The notes under the pieces are model-generated. The model searched no databases, had not been told where the DNA came from, and saw only the letters and a program-made list of their open reading frames with translations. A DNA stretch of 64,000 nt from an uncultured Eubacteriales bacterium (lineage in GTDB: Bacteria > Bacillota > Clostridia > Oscillospirales > Acutalibacteraceae): positions 65,632 through 129,631 of the forward strand of contig CAKSQS010000002.1 of assembly GCA_934486705.1 (NCBI GenBank), read 5' to 3'. Shown one piece after another: positions 52,101 to 59,729 of the stretch (positions are counted from its first letter, which is position 1; each line of letters opens with the position of its first letter). The position numbers and the translations under genes were made by a program.

Positions 52101-54724
52101 AGGAGGTTACCTGCCGTGATTTCAGGTGGGATAACGCGGCTCTTGCGGAATATTATATAAACGCATTAACGCAAATAGCCGTTAAAACCGGAATTGACGG
52201 CTTGCGCTTTGACTCCGAGCCGCAAACCGCAGGGTATGAAATTGACGGTAGAATAAGAAAAAGCATAAGCGCCGCGGGGCGCAAGCTTATATATTTCGCG
52301 GAAACCAAAAATAACGATAATACCGTGTACGATTTATCCGAGGGCGATGTTCAGGGACCGGACTATATATCGGTAAAGCATTTTGAATCGGTTTTTCTTA
52401 AAAGGAATATAGTTGACAGTATAAAAAACGGGATCTGGATAGGCGCGCCCGAAGCGCAGGATATACATAAATCGGGGGAATTCAGGTATTACACCTTTCA
52501 GCTTTGCTGCCACGACAGCTACGAGTATTCATCCCGCGGCGATCGTCTTATTATGGGGTATGAGGCGCTGTTTTCCCCCTTTATTCCCGTTTGGGTAATG
52601 GGTGAGGAATTTAACAACGCCAAGGACGGCGATTACACGCGCATACTGTATCTTAACACATTTAAGCGTGAGCTGCTTAAAAATGATGATAACCGCCGAT
52701 ATTTTGAGGATGTAAAAAAAATGATTGAAATACGCCGCACTTATTCCGATATATTTGAATATTTTCCGAAAAACCATAAAAATTCAAATATATGCAAGGC
52801 GGAAGTATCAGGCGGCGCTAAGCTGCAAGCATATGCGCGTTATTACGGAAACAGGGGAATTATTATTATTCCGAACGAAACGAATGAAAAAACGGAGCTG
52901 ACCGTAACGCCGCGTCTTTATGAAATGGGGCTTTCGGGGTACGAAGCCTACACCGTTACGGATTTATCAAGCGGCAAACTTATAGCATCGGGAACGGAAG
53001 AACAAATTCTTTCGTTTGCGGCGTCGGTAAACGCACGTGATACGGGCAAATTTTTAATAACCGGCAGCGGCGAGCGCGGAGCGGGTATTTCAAAGCCGAT
53101 ACCGGAAGAGCCTGAGGATGACTCCGACAGAATTGAATATACTGCCCCGATATGCGAATATTTTATTCCCGATACCGGTGATTTTACCGATTTCGGTACA
53201 TTCTGGCACGACAATATTCCGGAGATCAAGAATATTATAAACAACGGTGTTCAGCACGGGGTAATGCTTACATACAACGGCGGGGACGTAGGCAGGCGGA
53301 TAACCTCGCTTAAAAAATACCGCGTCGACGGGTTTTCGCTCAAATTTGAACGTCTTACAAAAAATGATGGGTGTACAGGCGACCCGTCTGTAACGGTAAT
53401 GCTTTCAAAAACAATTGATTTGGATAAATTCCGTATAATGATCGACACCTCCGCCGGTACGCTGAGCTATTATAACGGAGCGACTGCGCCTACCGAAATT
53501 GCCCGCTCCGATAAGCTTAAATACAGTGAGCTTTCGCAAAGCTCTTTTACCGTAACCTTTTCGCTGAATACCGACGGCTCTGTTATATGCTCGTTGAACA
53601 CGGGCGGTACTGAGATTTGCGGTGTAATACCGTCTTCGTTTGCAGCTCTTATGGGCGATTTCGGCACTGAACAGCTTTATTTTGCGGTAGGTCCGGGCAG
53701 GGCTGACCCCTTACGGGTTTATAATTTTTCGGTTGAGCTTACCGGCATATATCAAAAAACAGAAAAAACACCCGATGAAACACAAATGACAAAGGTGACG
53801 GACGGTGCGGCGGCTTCATTTGAAGATTATATTAAGGGGAGCTGCCGCAGCGGGGTAAGTCTTAGTTTTGAAGGATGCGATATAGGCGGCTGTATTATGT
53901 ACTCCGAAATGCAGGAGCTAAAAGGCTTAAAGCTTTCGTTTGCGGGTCTTGAAAAAAATGAGGGATATGAGGATAATCTTTTGAAATTTTCAATTTGCAT
54001 AGGTGACTCTGCGCAGAAATTACCTAAATTTCGGGTTGTTTTTGATACGCTCAGCGGTACTGTAAGCTATTACAGCGGCAGTAATCCCTACGGTAATTTG
54101 ACAGCTATTGCGGAGGATGATATACTGAAATATAAAAATCTTCACGGACATCCGTTTGAAGTGCTTTTCGGTGTGAACGACGCGGGCGACGTAACCGTTA
54201 CCTTTACCCTGGGGCAGAGGAAGATTACGGGGATTATTCCGAAAAAGTTCCGTGATTTGTATTTAAACGGTGAGAATGTTTATTTCGGTATTTCTTCTTC
54301 AAACCGCAGCGGTTATTTTTCCGTTGCCCTTACCGGAATAGAAAAAATGTACACGCTTACATTTCTGAAAAATCGGTTTAATAAAGGGGAAATGCTTGTA
54401 CCGCAGGATGCCGAGTACAGACTGCCCGCTCCCGCCCATAGAAACGGTTATGCGTTTATGGGTTGGCGTGATATTGAAACCGGCGTTTGCTATGCCGCGG
54501 GAGCACGCCTTAAAGCTGTAAAATCGGCGGATTTTGCGGCATATGAGGCATATCCCGGTGATATTGATTGCAACGGCGTAAGGCAAGCGGCAGACCTTAT
54601 CATACTCAGAAAATATATTTTGGGCGCGGTAAAATATGTTGCCGCTACCGCCGATGCAAACTGTGACGGAATTATTGATATAAGAGACGTGATAAGTCTT
54701 AAAAAAATAATAAGTCAATATTGA
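49148..54724 (+). CDS. Giant secreted protein: six repeated modules, GH13-like domain, dockerin
   Basis: 1858 residues. A signal peptide (1-35) is followed by four modules (about 45-255, 268-445, 454-654 and 654-828), a GH13-like domain (about 830-1315), two more modules (about 1331-1540 and 1547-1735), an InlB-like repeat (TLTFLKNRFNKGE, GYAFMGWRD; 1735-1800) and a type I dockerin (1804-1858; GDIDCNGVRQAADLIIL and ADANCDGIIDIRDVISL). The GH13 residues are D1022 in GLRFDSEP, E1052 in YFAETKN and H1122-D1123 in CCHDSYEY. Region I reads DVVSFG instead of DxxxNH, as in the paralogue at 29691. Module hallmarks repeat: YNxDGLSLKF, FRxMxDTxxGTLSYY, LKYxNIS and GTIPxSF. It is likely an extracellular glycan-binding enzyme docked to a scaffold. 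Confidence 0.88.
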   Translation: MYKKFLFKITAVFLNLLIIAAGMPILAPAAAQAEQVIAARQASDGFNTVCKEDFTDPQEKFSESIPYVEQRYKDTAPCGVALHFSGGAYERAVFTAEKYNIDGFYLRIDSIVKKNSTGSAPKFSILVSKTGAAGRFILLFDTQNGTVYRSGENSALTALITNDALKYASLAANGFDIGFKAKENGALALEITARDGKYLTADIPGEYAVETGKNAASSYIGISPFSAAEGTTDEFTVNISAIKYDEYTRPISSTLIKQVSNGKNRLLNGNYGSFPCGMVSEFSGTDIGSRHVSAEKYPIDGLRLRFGSFKKTEGYESENAELAITLTQSADSIGAVRIVIDTDNKTLGYYTAGVKPVTIISGEELSYDNISANEFVVGFNVNLSGECTVFIAVGNAPALYGTIPSSFFSLINGCETARFTVSPANSINYFSVKTTGIYVEKQDGGFTVPDKRAFKEITGITDNIPEKTTVFDGWEAVGTRLTFSGGDVGRRITTEDKYNFDGLSLKFSNLKKNSNAYGALRFAISAAEQTEALGRFRVMADTAEGTLSFYNAEVSPTVFLSSDLLKYENISQTDFIMSFYSLSDGGMKCIVKVKGKNPIYGTIPASFCGSYANKLADSYITVAPGKAIDDARYYFSVDITGIKSDKYTVPSGAVLRKTVGSGNSLIPLKNGVFAAGESSVFTNVGANARQCSREKYNVNGLSLRFGGLSALWEEYPVMAVMLTEDINAAYGNSLYIDTSAGALCFNNAENILLKSEVLQYKRLQNREFTLMFDGDGNGNVSVTVSVRGYAQMKAVLPLKLPENNIYFAIAPGGVNSFSVTLTGILCREKYINNSYLLPQYKCDGLISTYENGTPEWLSSAVIGETNVSIFGTFYDMLPLLDHCAETGINALWLTPVSDKGENGNGYSNMGIKTIDPYLTGLIPYGENWRQLTDEEYEKGWQVFSEFVKEAHKRNIRILFDVVSFGVLKESPLISEHPEWFKSYSQEVTCRDFRWDNAALAEYYINALTQIAVKTGIDGLRFDSEPQTAGYEIDGRIRKSISAAGRKLIYFAETKNNDNTVYDLSEGDVQGPDYISVKHFESVFLKRNIVDSIKNGIWIGAPEAQDIHKSGEFRYYTFQLCCHDSYEYSSRGDRLIMGYEALFSPFIPVWVMGEEFNNAKDGDYTRILYLNTFKRELLKNDDNRRYFEDVKKMIEIRRTYSDIFEYFPKNHKNSNICKAEVSGGAKLQAYARYYGNRGIIIIPNETNEKTELTVTPRLYEMGLSGYEAYTVTDLSSGKLIASGTEEQILSFAASVNARDTGKFLITGSGERGAGISKPIPEEPEDDSDRIEYTAPICEYFIPDTGDFTDFGTFWHDNIPEIKNIINNGVQHGVMLTYNGGDVGRRITSLKKYRVDGFSLKFERLTKNDGCTGDPSVTVMLSKTIDLDKFRIMIDTSAGTLSYYNGATAPTEIARSDKLKYSELSQSSFTVTFSLNTDGSVICSLNTGGTEICGVIPSSFAALMGDFGTEQLYFAVGPGRADPLRVYNFSVELTGIYQKTEKTPDETQMTKVTDGAAASFEDYIKGSCRSGVSLSFEGCDIGGCIMYSEMQELKGLKLSFAGLEKNEGYEDNLLKFSICIGDSAQKLPKFRVVFDTLSGTVSYYSGSNPYGNLTAIAEDDILKYKNLHGHPFEVLFGVNDAGDVTVTFTLGQRKITGIIPKKFRDLYLNGENVYFGISSSNRSGYFSVALTGIEKMYTLTFLKNRFNKGEMLVPQDAEYRLPAPAHRNGYAFMGWRDIETGVCYAAGARLKAVKSADFAAYEAYPGDIDCNGVRQAADLIILRKYILGAVKYVAATADANCDGIIDIRDVISLKKIISQY

Positions 54725-54739
54725 AAATAAGGTGATGCT

Positions 54740-56725
54740 ATGAAAAAAACATATACTGCGGGATATTATTTTTCTGCCGATTCAAACGGCGGTCAAACGC
54801 CGATAGGCGCCGCTTCCTGCTTTGATTTTAATAATTATAAAGAAGAAAAGATCACCCCCGAAAAAACCGATTTAATATATAATTCGGCGGGTTTTAAGGC
54901 TACGGTTCATAGGCTTGAATCGGGTGTTGAGGACGTGCTTATACAATCGGTCACCTATGAAAACACAAATGAAAAAACCGCCTTTTTGGAAACGGCAGCC
55001 ACATTTTTTGTTGAGGATATTTCGGGCGGCGTATTGGAAAGACCGACTGATTTTAACATTTACACCTGCAAAAATTATTGGCAGGGCGAGGGGCAGTGGC
55101 GTTCGCAGCATATAGATGAGCTTGGAATTTATAAGACGTCCGACCATATATGTTTTTCGCATTTCCTTTTATCATCTCAGGGCAGCTGGAGCACAGGCGA
55201 GCATTACCCGCTTATGATTATTGAAGATACCGTGAACGGCGAGAGCTGGTTTTTTGAGCTTGAGGGCGGCTTTCAATGGCTTTTTGAGTTGGCTGTTAAA
55301 AACGGCTCGTTTTGCGTTATGGGAACGCAGGCCGCAATTTTAAACGGCGGTTTTGCAAAGACGCTTCAAAAGGGCGAAAGCTTTACAACGCCGCGCGGCT
55401 TTTTCGGTTATGCCGCAGGGGGATTTGAGGCGGCAGTGCGCAAACTTACGGATGTAAAGCGGCGGCTTTCGCTGAGAAAACCGTCGGGCAGCGGCGCACC
55501 GCTTGTTTTTAACGATTATATGAACTGCCTTTGGGCAATGCCGAGCGCCGAAAAGCTTATTCCGCTTATCGATGCGGCAGCCGCGGTCGGCTGCGAAATT
55601 TTCTGTATGGACGACGGCTGGCTCGATTTTAAGGGCGATTGGAATATAAACGACAAGCTTTACGGTAAGTACGGTCTTAAAGGGATAATTGATTACATTC
55701 GTTCAAAGGGTATGCAGGCGGGAATATGGCTTGAAATTGAATCGGCGGCTATCGGCTCTGAGTTTGCCGCAAACGCCGAAAACCTTTTGAGCAGAAACGG
55801 AATACCCATAGGCACAGGCTGTAAAATGGTTGATTTCAGAAAAGAGGAAACGAAAAAGCATATTAGAAACGTAATAGATATGCTTTACTCTATGGGAATA
55901 AGGTATATTAAAAACGATTACAATATGAGCACCGTTATAGGTATTGACGGCGAGAGCAGCCCGTGTGAAAATCTGATCGCGCACAGCAATGCGTTTTACA
56001 GCTTTATAAACGGTGTATACCGCGATTATCCCGATTTGATTATAGAAAATTGCGGCAGCGGAGCTATGCGCTCCGATAACGGCACGCTCAGTTATTTTGA
56101 ACTACAAAGCACCAGCGACCAGGAAATTTACACACGGTATCCATCAATTGCGGCGGGCAGCGCCGCTTGTATGCCGCCAGAAAAGGCGGGAATATGGGCG
56201 TACCCATACCCGATGCTTTATAACGACAGGTTGAAACCCGCCGACGCCGTTTTTAACGGCGAATATATAAAAGAATTTTCCGACGGGGAGCAAACCGCAT
56301 TTAATATGGTAACCTCGCTTTGCGGTGTAATGTATCTTTCGGGGCGTATTGAGTATGCCGACGCACTGAACCGCAGGCTTATTGCCGACGGTGCGGCGTT
56401 ATTTAAAAGATACAGAGCGTATATGGCAGAGGCTTACCCGTTCTGGCCGCTCGGTCTTAAAGGTCTTAACGACCGCACGTGGAATGCATTGGGCTTTTTA
56501 TGTGAAAAAAGCAACATTGCAATGCTGGCGGTGTGGAAAATAGGCGCAGCGGAAAATGAGTGTGAAATTGACCTTTCAAAGCGGCTGCGCAAGGGCTTTG
56601 AAATTTCGGATTGCTATCACGCCGACGGTATGCAATATGAATTTGACAAAAATGCCCTTAAAATAAGACTGAAATCCGAAAAACGGTATTCCGCAATATG
56701 GTTTGCGATAGATATTAAACGCTGA
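54740..56725 (+). CDS. Alpha-galactosidase-like glycoside hydrolase (GH36 clan)
   Basis: A 661-residue GH-D clan enzyme. The N-terminal beta-sandwich (1-240) precedes a TIM barrel that starts at PLVFNDYMNCLWAM. The substrate-binding FCMDDGWLDF, the nucleophile in IRYIKNDYNMS (D393) and the acid/base in LQSTSDQEIYTRYPS (D460) are all visible, as is ENCGSGAMRSD. No signal peptide. GH36 members are mostly alpha-galactosidases; related activities such as alpha-N-acetylgalactosaminidase occur in the clan. AAGGTGATGCT precedes the ATG, only 16 nt after the giant dockerin protein, so it is in the same transcript. It closes the glycan locus. Confidence 0.88.
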   Translation: MKKTYTAGYYFSADSNGGQTPIGAASCFDFNNYKEEKITPEKTDLIYNSAGFKATVHRLESGVEDVLIQSVTYENTNEKTAFLETAATFFVEDISGGVLERPTDFNIYTCKNYWQGEGQWRSQHIDELGIYKTSDHICFSHFLLSSQGSWSTGEHYPLMIIEDTVNGESWFFELEGGFQWLFELAVKNGSFCVMGTQAAILNGGFAKTLQKGESFTTPRGFFGYAAGGFEAAVRKLTDVKRRLSLRKPSGSGAPLVFNDYMNCLWAMPSAEKLIPLIDAAAAVGCEIFCMDDGWLDFKGDWNINDKLYGKYGLKGIIDYIRSKGMQAGIWLEIESAAIGSEFAANAENLLSRNGIPIGTGCKMVDFRKEETKKHIRNVIDMLYSMGIRYIKNDYNMSTVIGIDGESSPCENLIAHSNAFYSFINGVYRDYPDLIIENCGSGAMRSDNGTLSYFELQSTSDQEIYTRYPSIAAGSAACMPPEKAGIWAYPYPMLYNDRLKPADAVFNGEYIKEFSDGEQTAFNMVTSLCGVMYLSGRIEYADALNRRLIADGAALFKRYRAYMAEAYPFWPLGLKGLNDRTWNALGFLCEKSNIAMLAVWKIGAAENECEIDLSKRLRKGFEISDCYHADGMQYEFDKNALKIRLKSEKRYSAIWFAIDIKR

Positions 56726-56796
56726 GGCGGTAAAACAGATAGGATTGACCATTGCGTAAAAAAAACGGAACGATCAGAACTCTTTGTTTTTTTGAT

Positions 56797-56825
56797 ATTG
56801 AAAAAAATTCGGAATCGGATTATAA
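56797..56825 (+). promoter_or_regulatory. Promoter of cwlD-radA
   Basis: TTGAAA (56797-56802), a 17-bp spacer and TATAAT (56820-56825), 88 nt upstream of the amidase start. Confidence 0.7.
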
Positions 56826-56912
56826 TAAAATACGGATAAATGTTTAAAGCCGTAAAATGTTCTACCGCTCCGCACGAAAACATATTTTAAACTGTATGGG
56901 AGTGATTGCGGA

Positions 56913-57626
56913 ATGTTTAAGGGACGTATAGCGGCGGTGTTATCCTTGATTTTGGTTCTTGCTTTTTTCAGTACTCTTTTGCGCGGCAATTTTTCAAAAA
57001 CGGCGGTTTCGGGAAATGTGTATCAAAGACCGACGATTATTCTTGACGCAGGCCACGGCGGGTTTGACGGCGGCGCGGTTGCGCCCGACGGGACGGTGGA
57101 AAAGGAAATAAACCTGAAAATCGCTTTAAAGCTGAAAGATTTTTTAAAGCTTGGGGGATACGAGGTTATTATGACGCGCGACAGCGACGTTTCAACCGAT
57201 GACGTTGAAACCGACAAAATAGCCGCCCGCAAAAAAAGCGACCTTAAAAACCGACTTAAGCTAATGCGGGATTACCCCGACGCGGTGTTTGTGAGTATTC
57301 ACCTGAATAAATTCACCACTTCCGCCGCAGCAGGCTCGCAGGTGTTTTACAGCGCGGGCAGAGAGGAATCAAAAAAGCTCGGTGAGGATATACAGAAATC
57401 AATTGTGCGGCTCTTGCAGCCCGAAAATTCAAGGGTCAATAAGCAAGCTACGAGCAGCACATATATTCTTTACAACGCAACGCTGCCGGCGGTGCTTGTG
57501 GAGTGCGGTTTTTTAAGCAATACCGCCGAGCTTAAAAGGCTTAAAACCGAGGAATACCAAAATAAAATGGCGTTCAGCATTTTTTGCGGAATAATGGATT
57601 ATCATAAAACAACGGAGGAAAGTTAA
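56913..57626 (+). CDS. cwlD: N-acetylmuramoyl-L-alanine amidase, CwlD-like
   Basis: 237 residues with one N-terminal transmembrane or signal helix (about 5-23) and an Amidase_3 domain. The zinc ligands fit H48 in LDAGHGGFDGG, E63 in TVEKEINL and H130 in FVSIHLN. The catalytic Glu is E197 in VLVECGFLSN. The length and single domain fit CwlD, which makes muramic delta-lactam in the spore cortex, and the spoIIM gene shows the organism has sporulation genes. A general cell-separation amidase is the alternative. It abuts radA (the next ATG follows immediately). Confidence 0.8.
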   Translation: MFKGRIAAVLSLILVLAFFSTLLRGNFSKTAVSGNVYQRPTIILDAGHGGFDGGAVAPDGTVEKEINLKIALKLKDFLKLGGYEVIMTRDSDVSTDDVETDKIAARKKSDLKNRLKLMRDYPDAVFVSIHLNKFTTSAAAGSQVFYSAGREESKKLGEDIQKSIVRLLQPENSRVNKQATSSTYILYNATLPAVLVECGFLSNTAELKRLKTEEYQNKMAFSIFCGIMDYHKTTEES

Positions 57627-58994
57627 ATGGCGACCAAAAGCAAAACGGTATTTGTTTGCAGCGAGTGCGGGTATGAAACACCGAAATGGGCAGGGAAGTG
57701 CCCCGGCTGCGGCGAGTGGAACACAATGGTTGAGGATGTGCGCCTGCCGCAAAAATCTGCGGTTTCGGCTGCGCCGCGACCTGCGCACACATTCTCTGCA
57801 ATGCCGCTTTCGCAAATAAACGCGGCGGACGAACATCGCTTTGTAACGGGAATATCCGAGCTTGACAGGGTGCTCGGCGGGGGAATAGTAAAAGGCTCGG
57901 TAATACTGCTTTCGGGCGACCCCGGCATAGGAAAATCTACCATACTTTTGCAGGTCTGCAACGCGCTGCAGCGTGATATTAAAATTCTTTATGTATCGGG
58001 CGAGGAATCGGCAATACAAATAAAATTAAGGGCAAAGCGCTTAGGCGTTGAGAGCGACAGCGTTTCCGTTATGACCGAGACCGACGTTCAAACGGTGTGC
58101 GAATATATAAACTCAGCCCGCCCCGACCTTGTTATGATAGACTCAATTCAGACCATGCAACACCCCGATATTTCGTCGTCGCCAGGCAGCATAGTTCAGG
58201 TGCGCGAATCGGCTAACCTGCTTTTGCGCACGGGCAAAAGCCTTGATATACCCGTTTTTATTGTAGGTCACGTGAATAAGGGCGGAGATATTGCAGGGCC
58301 TAAGGTAATGGAGCATATCGTTGATACTGTGCTTTATTTCGAGGGGGAGAGAAATCAGTCCTATCGCATTTTAAGGGCAATAAAAAACCGTTTCGGCTCA
58401 ACAAACGAAATCGGCGTTTTTGAAATGACCGAAACGGGGCTTGCAGAGGTTGAAAACCCGTCCGCTATGATGCTTTCGGGCAGAATGAGCGATGTTTCGG
58501 GCGGGTGCATTACCTGTATTATTGAGGGTACGCGCCCGATCTTAGCCGAGGTTCAGGGGCTTGTGGCGGCAACCGGCTTCGGCAACGCGCGCAGAACCGC
58601 CGCCGGGTTTGATTACAACCGCTTGAATCTTTTGCTTGCGGTGCTTGAAAAAAGACTGGGGCTTATGTTCTCAAATCTTGATACCTATATAAACATTGTG
58701 GGCGGTATAAGGCTTGACGAGCCCGCAGCGGATTTAGCCGTGGCTATGGCGTTGGTTTCGGGGCTGCGCGATATTCCTATAGATGAAAACACCGTAGCGT
58801 TCGGCGAAATAGGTTTATCGGGCGAGCTGCGCAGCGTTCCGCGCGCACAGGCGCGGGTAAACGAGGCGGCGCGAATGGGCTTTACAAGGTGTATACTGCC
58901 GTCGGCGTGTCTTAAACAAATAAATTCCGCGCCCGAGGGAATAAAGCTTTTGGGCGTTAAAAGATTATCCGACGCGGTGGCGTTTATTAAGTAG
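57627..58994 (+). CDS. radA: DNA repair protein RadA
   Basis: A 455-residue RecA-like branch-migration ATPase of homologous recombination. It has an N-terminal zinc finger (C11, C14, C25, C28; FVCSECGYETPKWAGKCPGC), Walker A GDPGIGKST (97-105), the RadA-specific KNRFG motif (IKNRFGSTNEIG) and a C-terminal Lon-protease-like domain (about 280-455). The length is standard. GGAGGAAAG lies upstream of the ATG. Its stop overlaps by 8 nt the 3' end of a small convergent ORF. Confidence 0.96.
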   Translation: MATKSKTVFVCSECGYETPKWAGKCPGCGEWNTMVEDVRLPQKSAVSAAPRPAHTFSAMPLSQINAADEHRFVTGISELDRVLGGGIVKGSVILLSGDPGIGKSTILLQVCNALQRDIKILYVSGEESAIQIKLRAKRLGVESDSVSVMTETDVQTVCEYINSARPDLVMIDSIQTMQHPDISSSPGSIVQVRESANLLLRTGKSLDIPVFIVGHVNKGGDIAGPKVMEHIVDTVLYFEGERNQSYRILRAIKNRFGSTNEIGVFEMTETGLAEVENPSAMMLSGRMSDVSGGCITCIIEGTRPILAEVQGLVAATGFGNARRTAAGFDYNRLNLLLAVLEKRLGLMFSNLDTYINIVGGIRLDEPAADLAVAMALVSGLRDIPIDENTVAFGEIGLSGELRSVPRAQARVNEAARMGFTRCILPSACLKQINSAPEGIKLLGVKRLSDAVAFIK

Positions 58995-59121
58995 GCGCGT
59001 CCTCTTTCGGCTGCAAATACGGGCAAGCACTCGAAAGGGAATTGACCGCCGTGCATTTATTCAGCGTGCAATAGCCGTCACACTGGTATTTGCAGTTTTC
59101 GGCGCATTGAATTATCCCCAT
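58987..59121 (-). CDS. Small cysteine-rich protein (44 residues)
   Basis: A 44-codon ORF with a good ribosome binding site (AGGGGTG about 8 nt before the ATG). It encodes MGIIQCAENCKYQCDGYC followed by a second Cys-containing half, with six cysteines (positions 6, 10, 14, 18, 23 and 33) and a CPYL end. The pattern recalls the very small Cys-rich proteins of Clostridia grouped with DUF1540 or labelled hydroxymyristoyl-ACP dehydratase by transfer. It probably binds a metal. The function is unknown. It converges with radA and overlaps its last codons. Confidence 0.7.
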   Translation of the reverse strand: MGIIQCAENCKYQCDGYCTLNKCTAVNSLSSACPYLQPKEDAPT

Positions 59122-59189
59122 ATTTTCACCCCTGAAAATAGTATTCGGGGAAAAAAATTAAATATTCATAAGTTTTTGCACAAAACAAA

Positions 59190-59317
59190 GGCTCCTTTCT
59201 TTTTGACGTAAGTCAAAACAGAGGGGGTTGCTCCCCACGGTGTGGGGAGACGTCAACGCCAGTTGACAGAGGGGACCGCCGCCGTCAGCGGCTGTCACGT
59301 TAGTGACTGAGGGGTAT
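59190..59317 (+). repeat. Modular hairpin intergenic repeat, copy 3 (expanded)
   Basis: Same family as the copies near 10.5 kb, but longer. It begins GGCTCCTTTC and has TTTTGAC-GTAA-GTCAAAA, then extra hairpins CTCCCCAC/GTGGGGAG (59231-59248), GTCAAC/GTTGAC, GCCG/CGGC-type arms and GTCAC-GTTA-GTGAC, before the common end ACTGAGGGGTATTTA. It sits between the Cys-rich ORF and the cupin gene. Confidence 0.75.
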
Positions 59318-59337
59318 TTACAGCATTGTCAACAGTA

Positions 59338-59661
59338 TCAGAAAGATACCGTAAGCTGCATTTTAAATTTTTCAATTCCGAACACGGCGTGCGGTATGCC
59401 CTTGGGCATTATAAGAGTCTCGCCCTCTGTTAAAATATATTCCTTACCGCCCACGGTGAATTTACCCTTACCGTCAAGCACCGTTACCATAGCGTCGCCG
59501 CCGGCCGAATGGGAAGAAATTTCCTCGCCCTTATCAAACGAAAAAACCGTCATACTTACAAGCTCGTTTTGCACAAGCGTTTTGCTTACTACCTGACCAT
59601 CGCTGTAATCCACAAGGTCTTTTAAGCAAAGCGCTTTTTCTTTTTCAATATTTTTATACAT
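59338..59661 (-). CDS. Single-domain cupin protein
   Basis: A 107-residue cupin. The two conserved motifs are readable: ISSHSAGGDAMVTVLDGKG (metal His H51 with acidic D56) and GETLIMPKGIPHAVFG (His in PHAV). Small cupins of this type are often sugar or metabolite sensors or isomerases; no specific substrate can be named. It has its own likely promoter on the minus strand and lies downstream of the large HTH protein. Confidence 0.85.
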   Translation of the reverse strand: MYKNIEKEKALCLKDLVDYSDGQVVSKTLVQNELVSMTVFSFDKGEEISSHSAGGDAMVTVLDGKGKFTVGGKEYILTEGETLIMPKGIPHAVFGIEKFKMQLTVSF

Positions 59662-59693
59662 AATAACACTCCGTTCCTTTTTGTTATAAGCTT

Positions 59694-59722
59694 ATTATTC
59701 TCTTTTATTTTTAATATATCAA
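59694..59722 (-). promoter_or_regulatory. Candidate promoter of the cupin gene
   Basis: On the minus strand: TTGATA (59717-59722), a 17-bp spacer and AATAAT (59694-59699), 33 nt before the cupin start. Confidence 0.5.
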
Positions 59723-59729
59723 GCTGATT

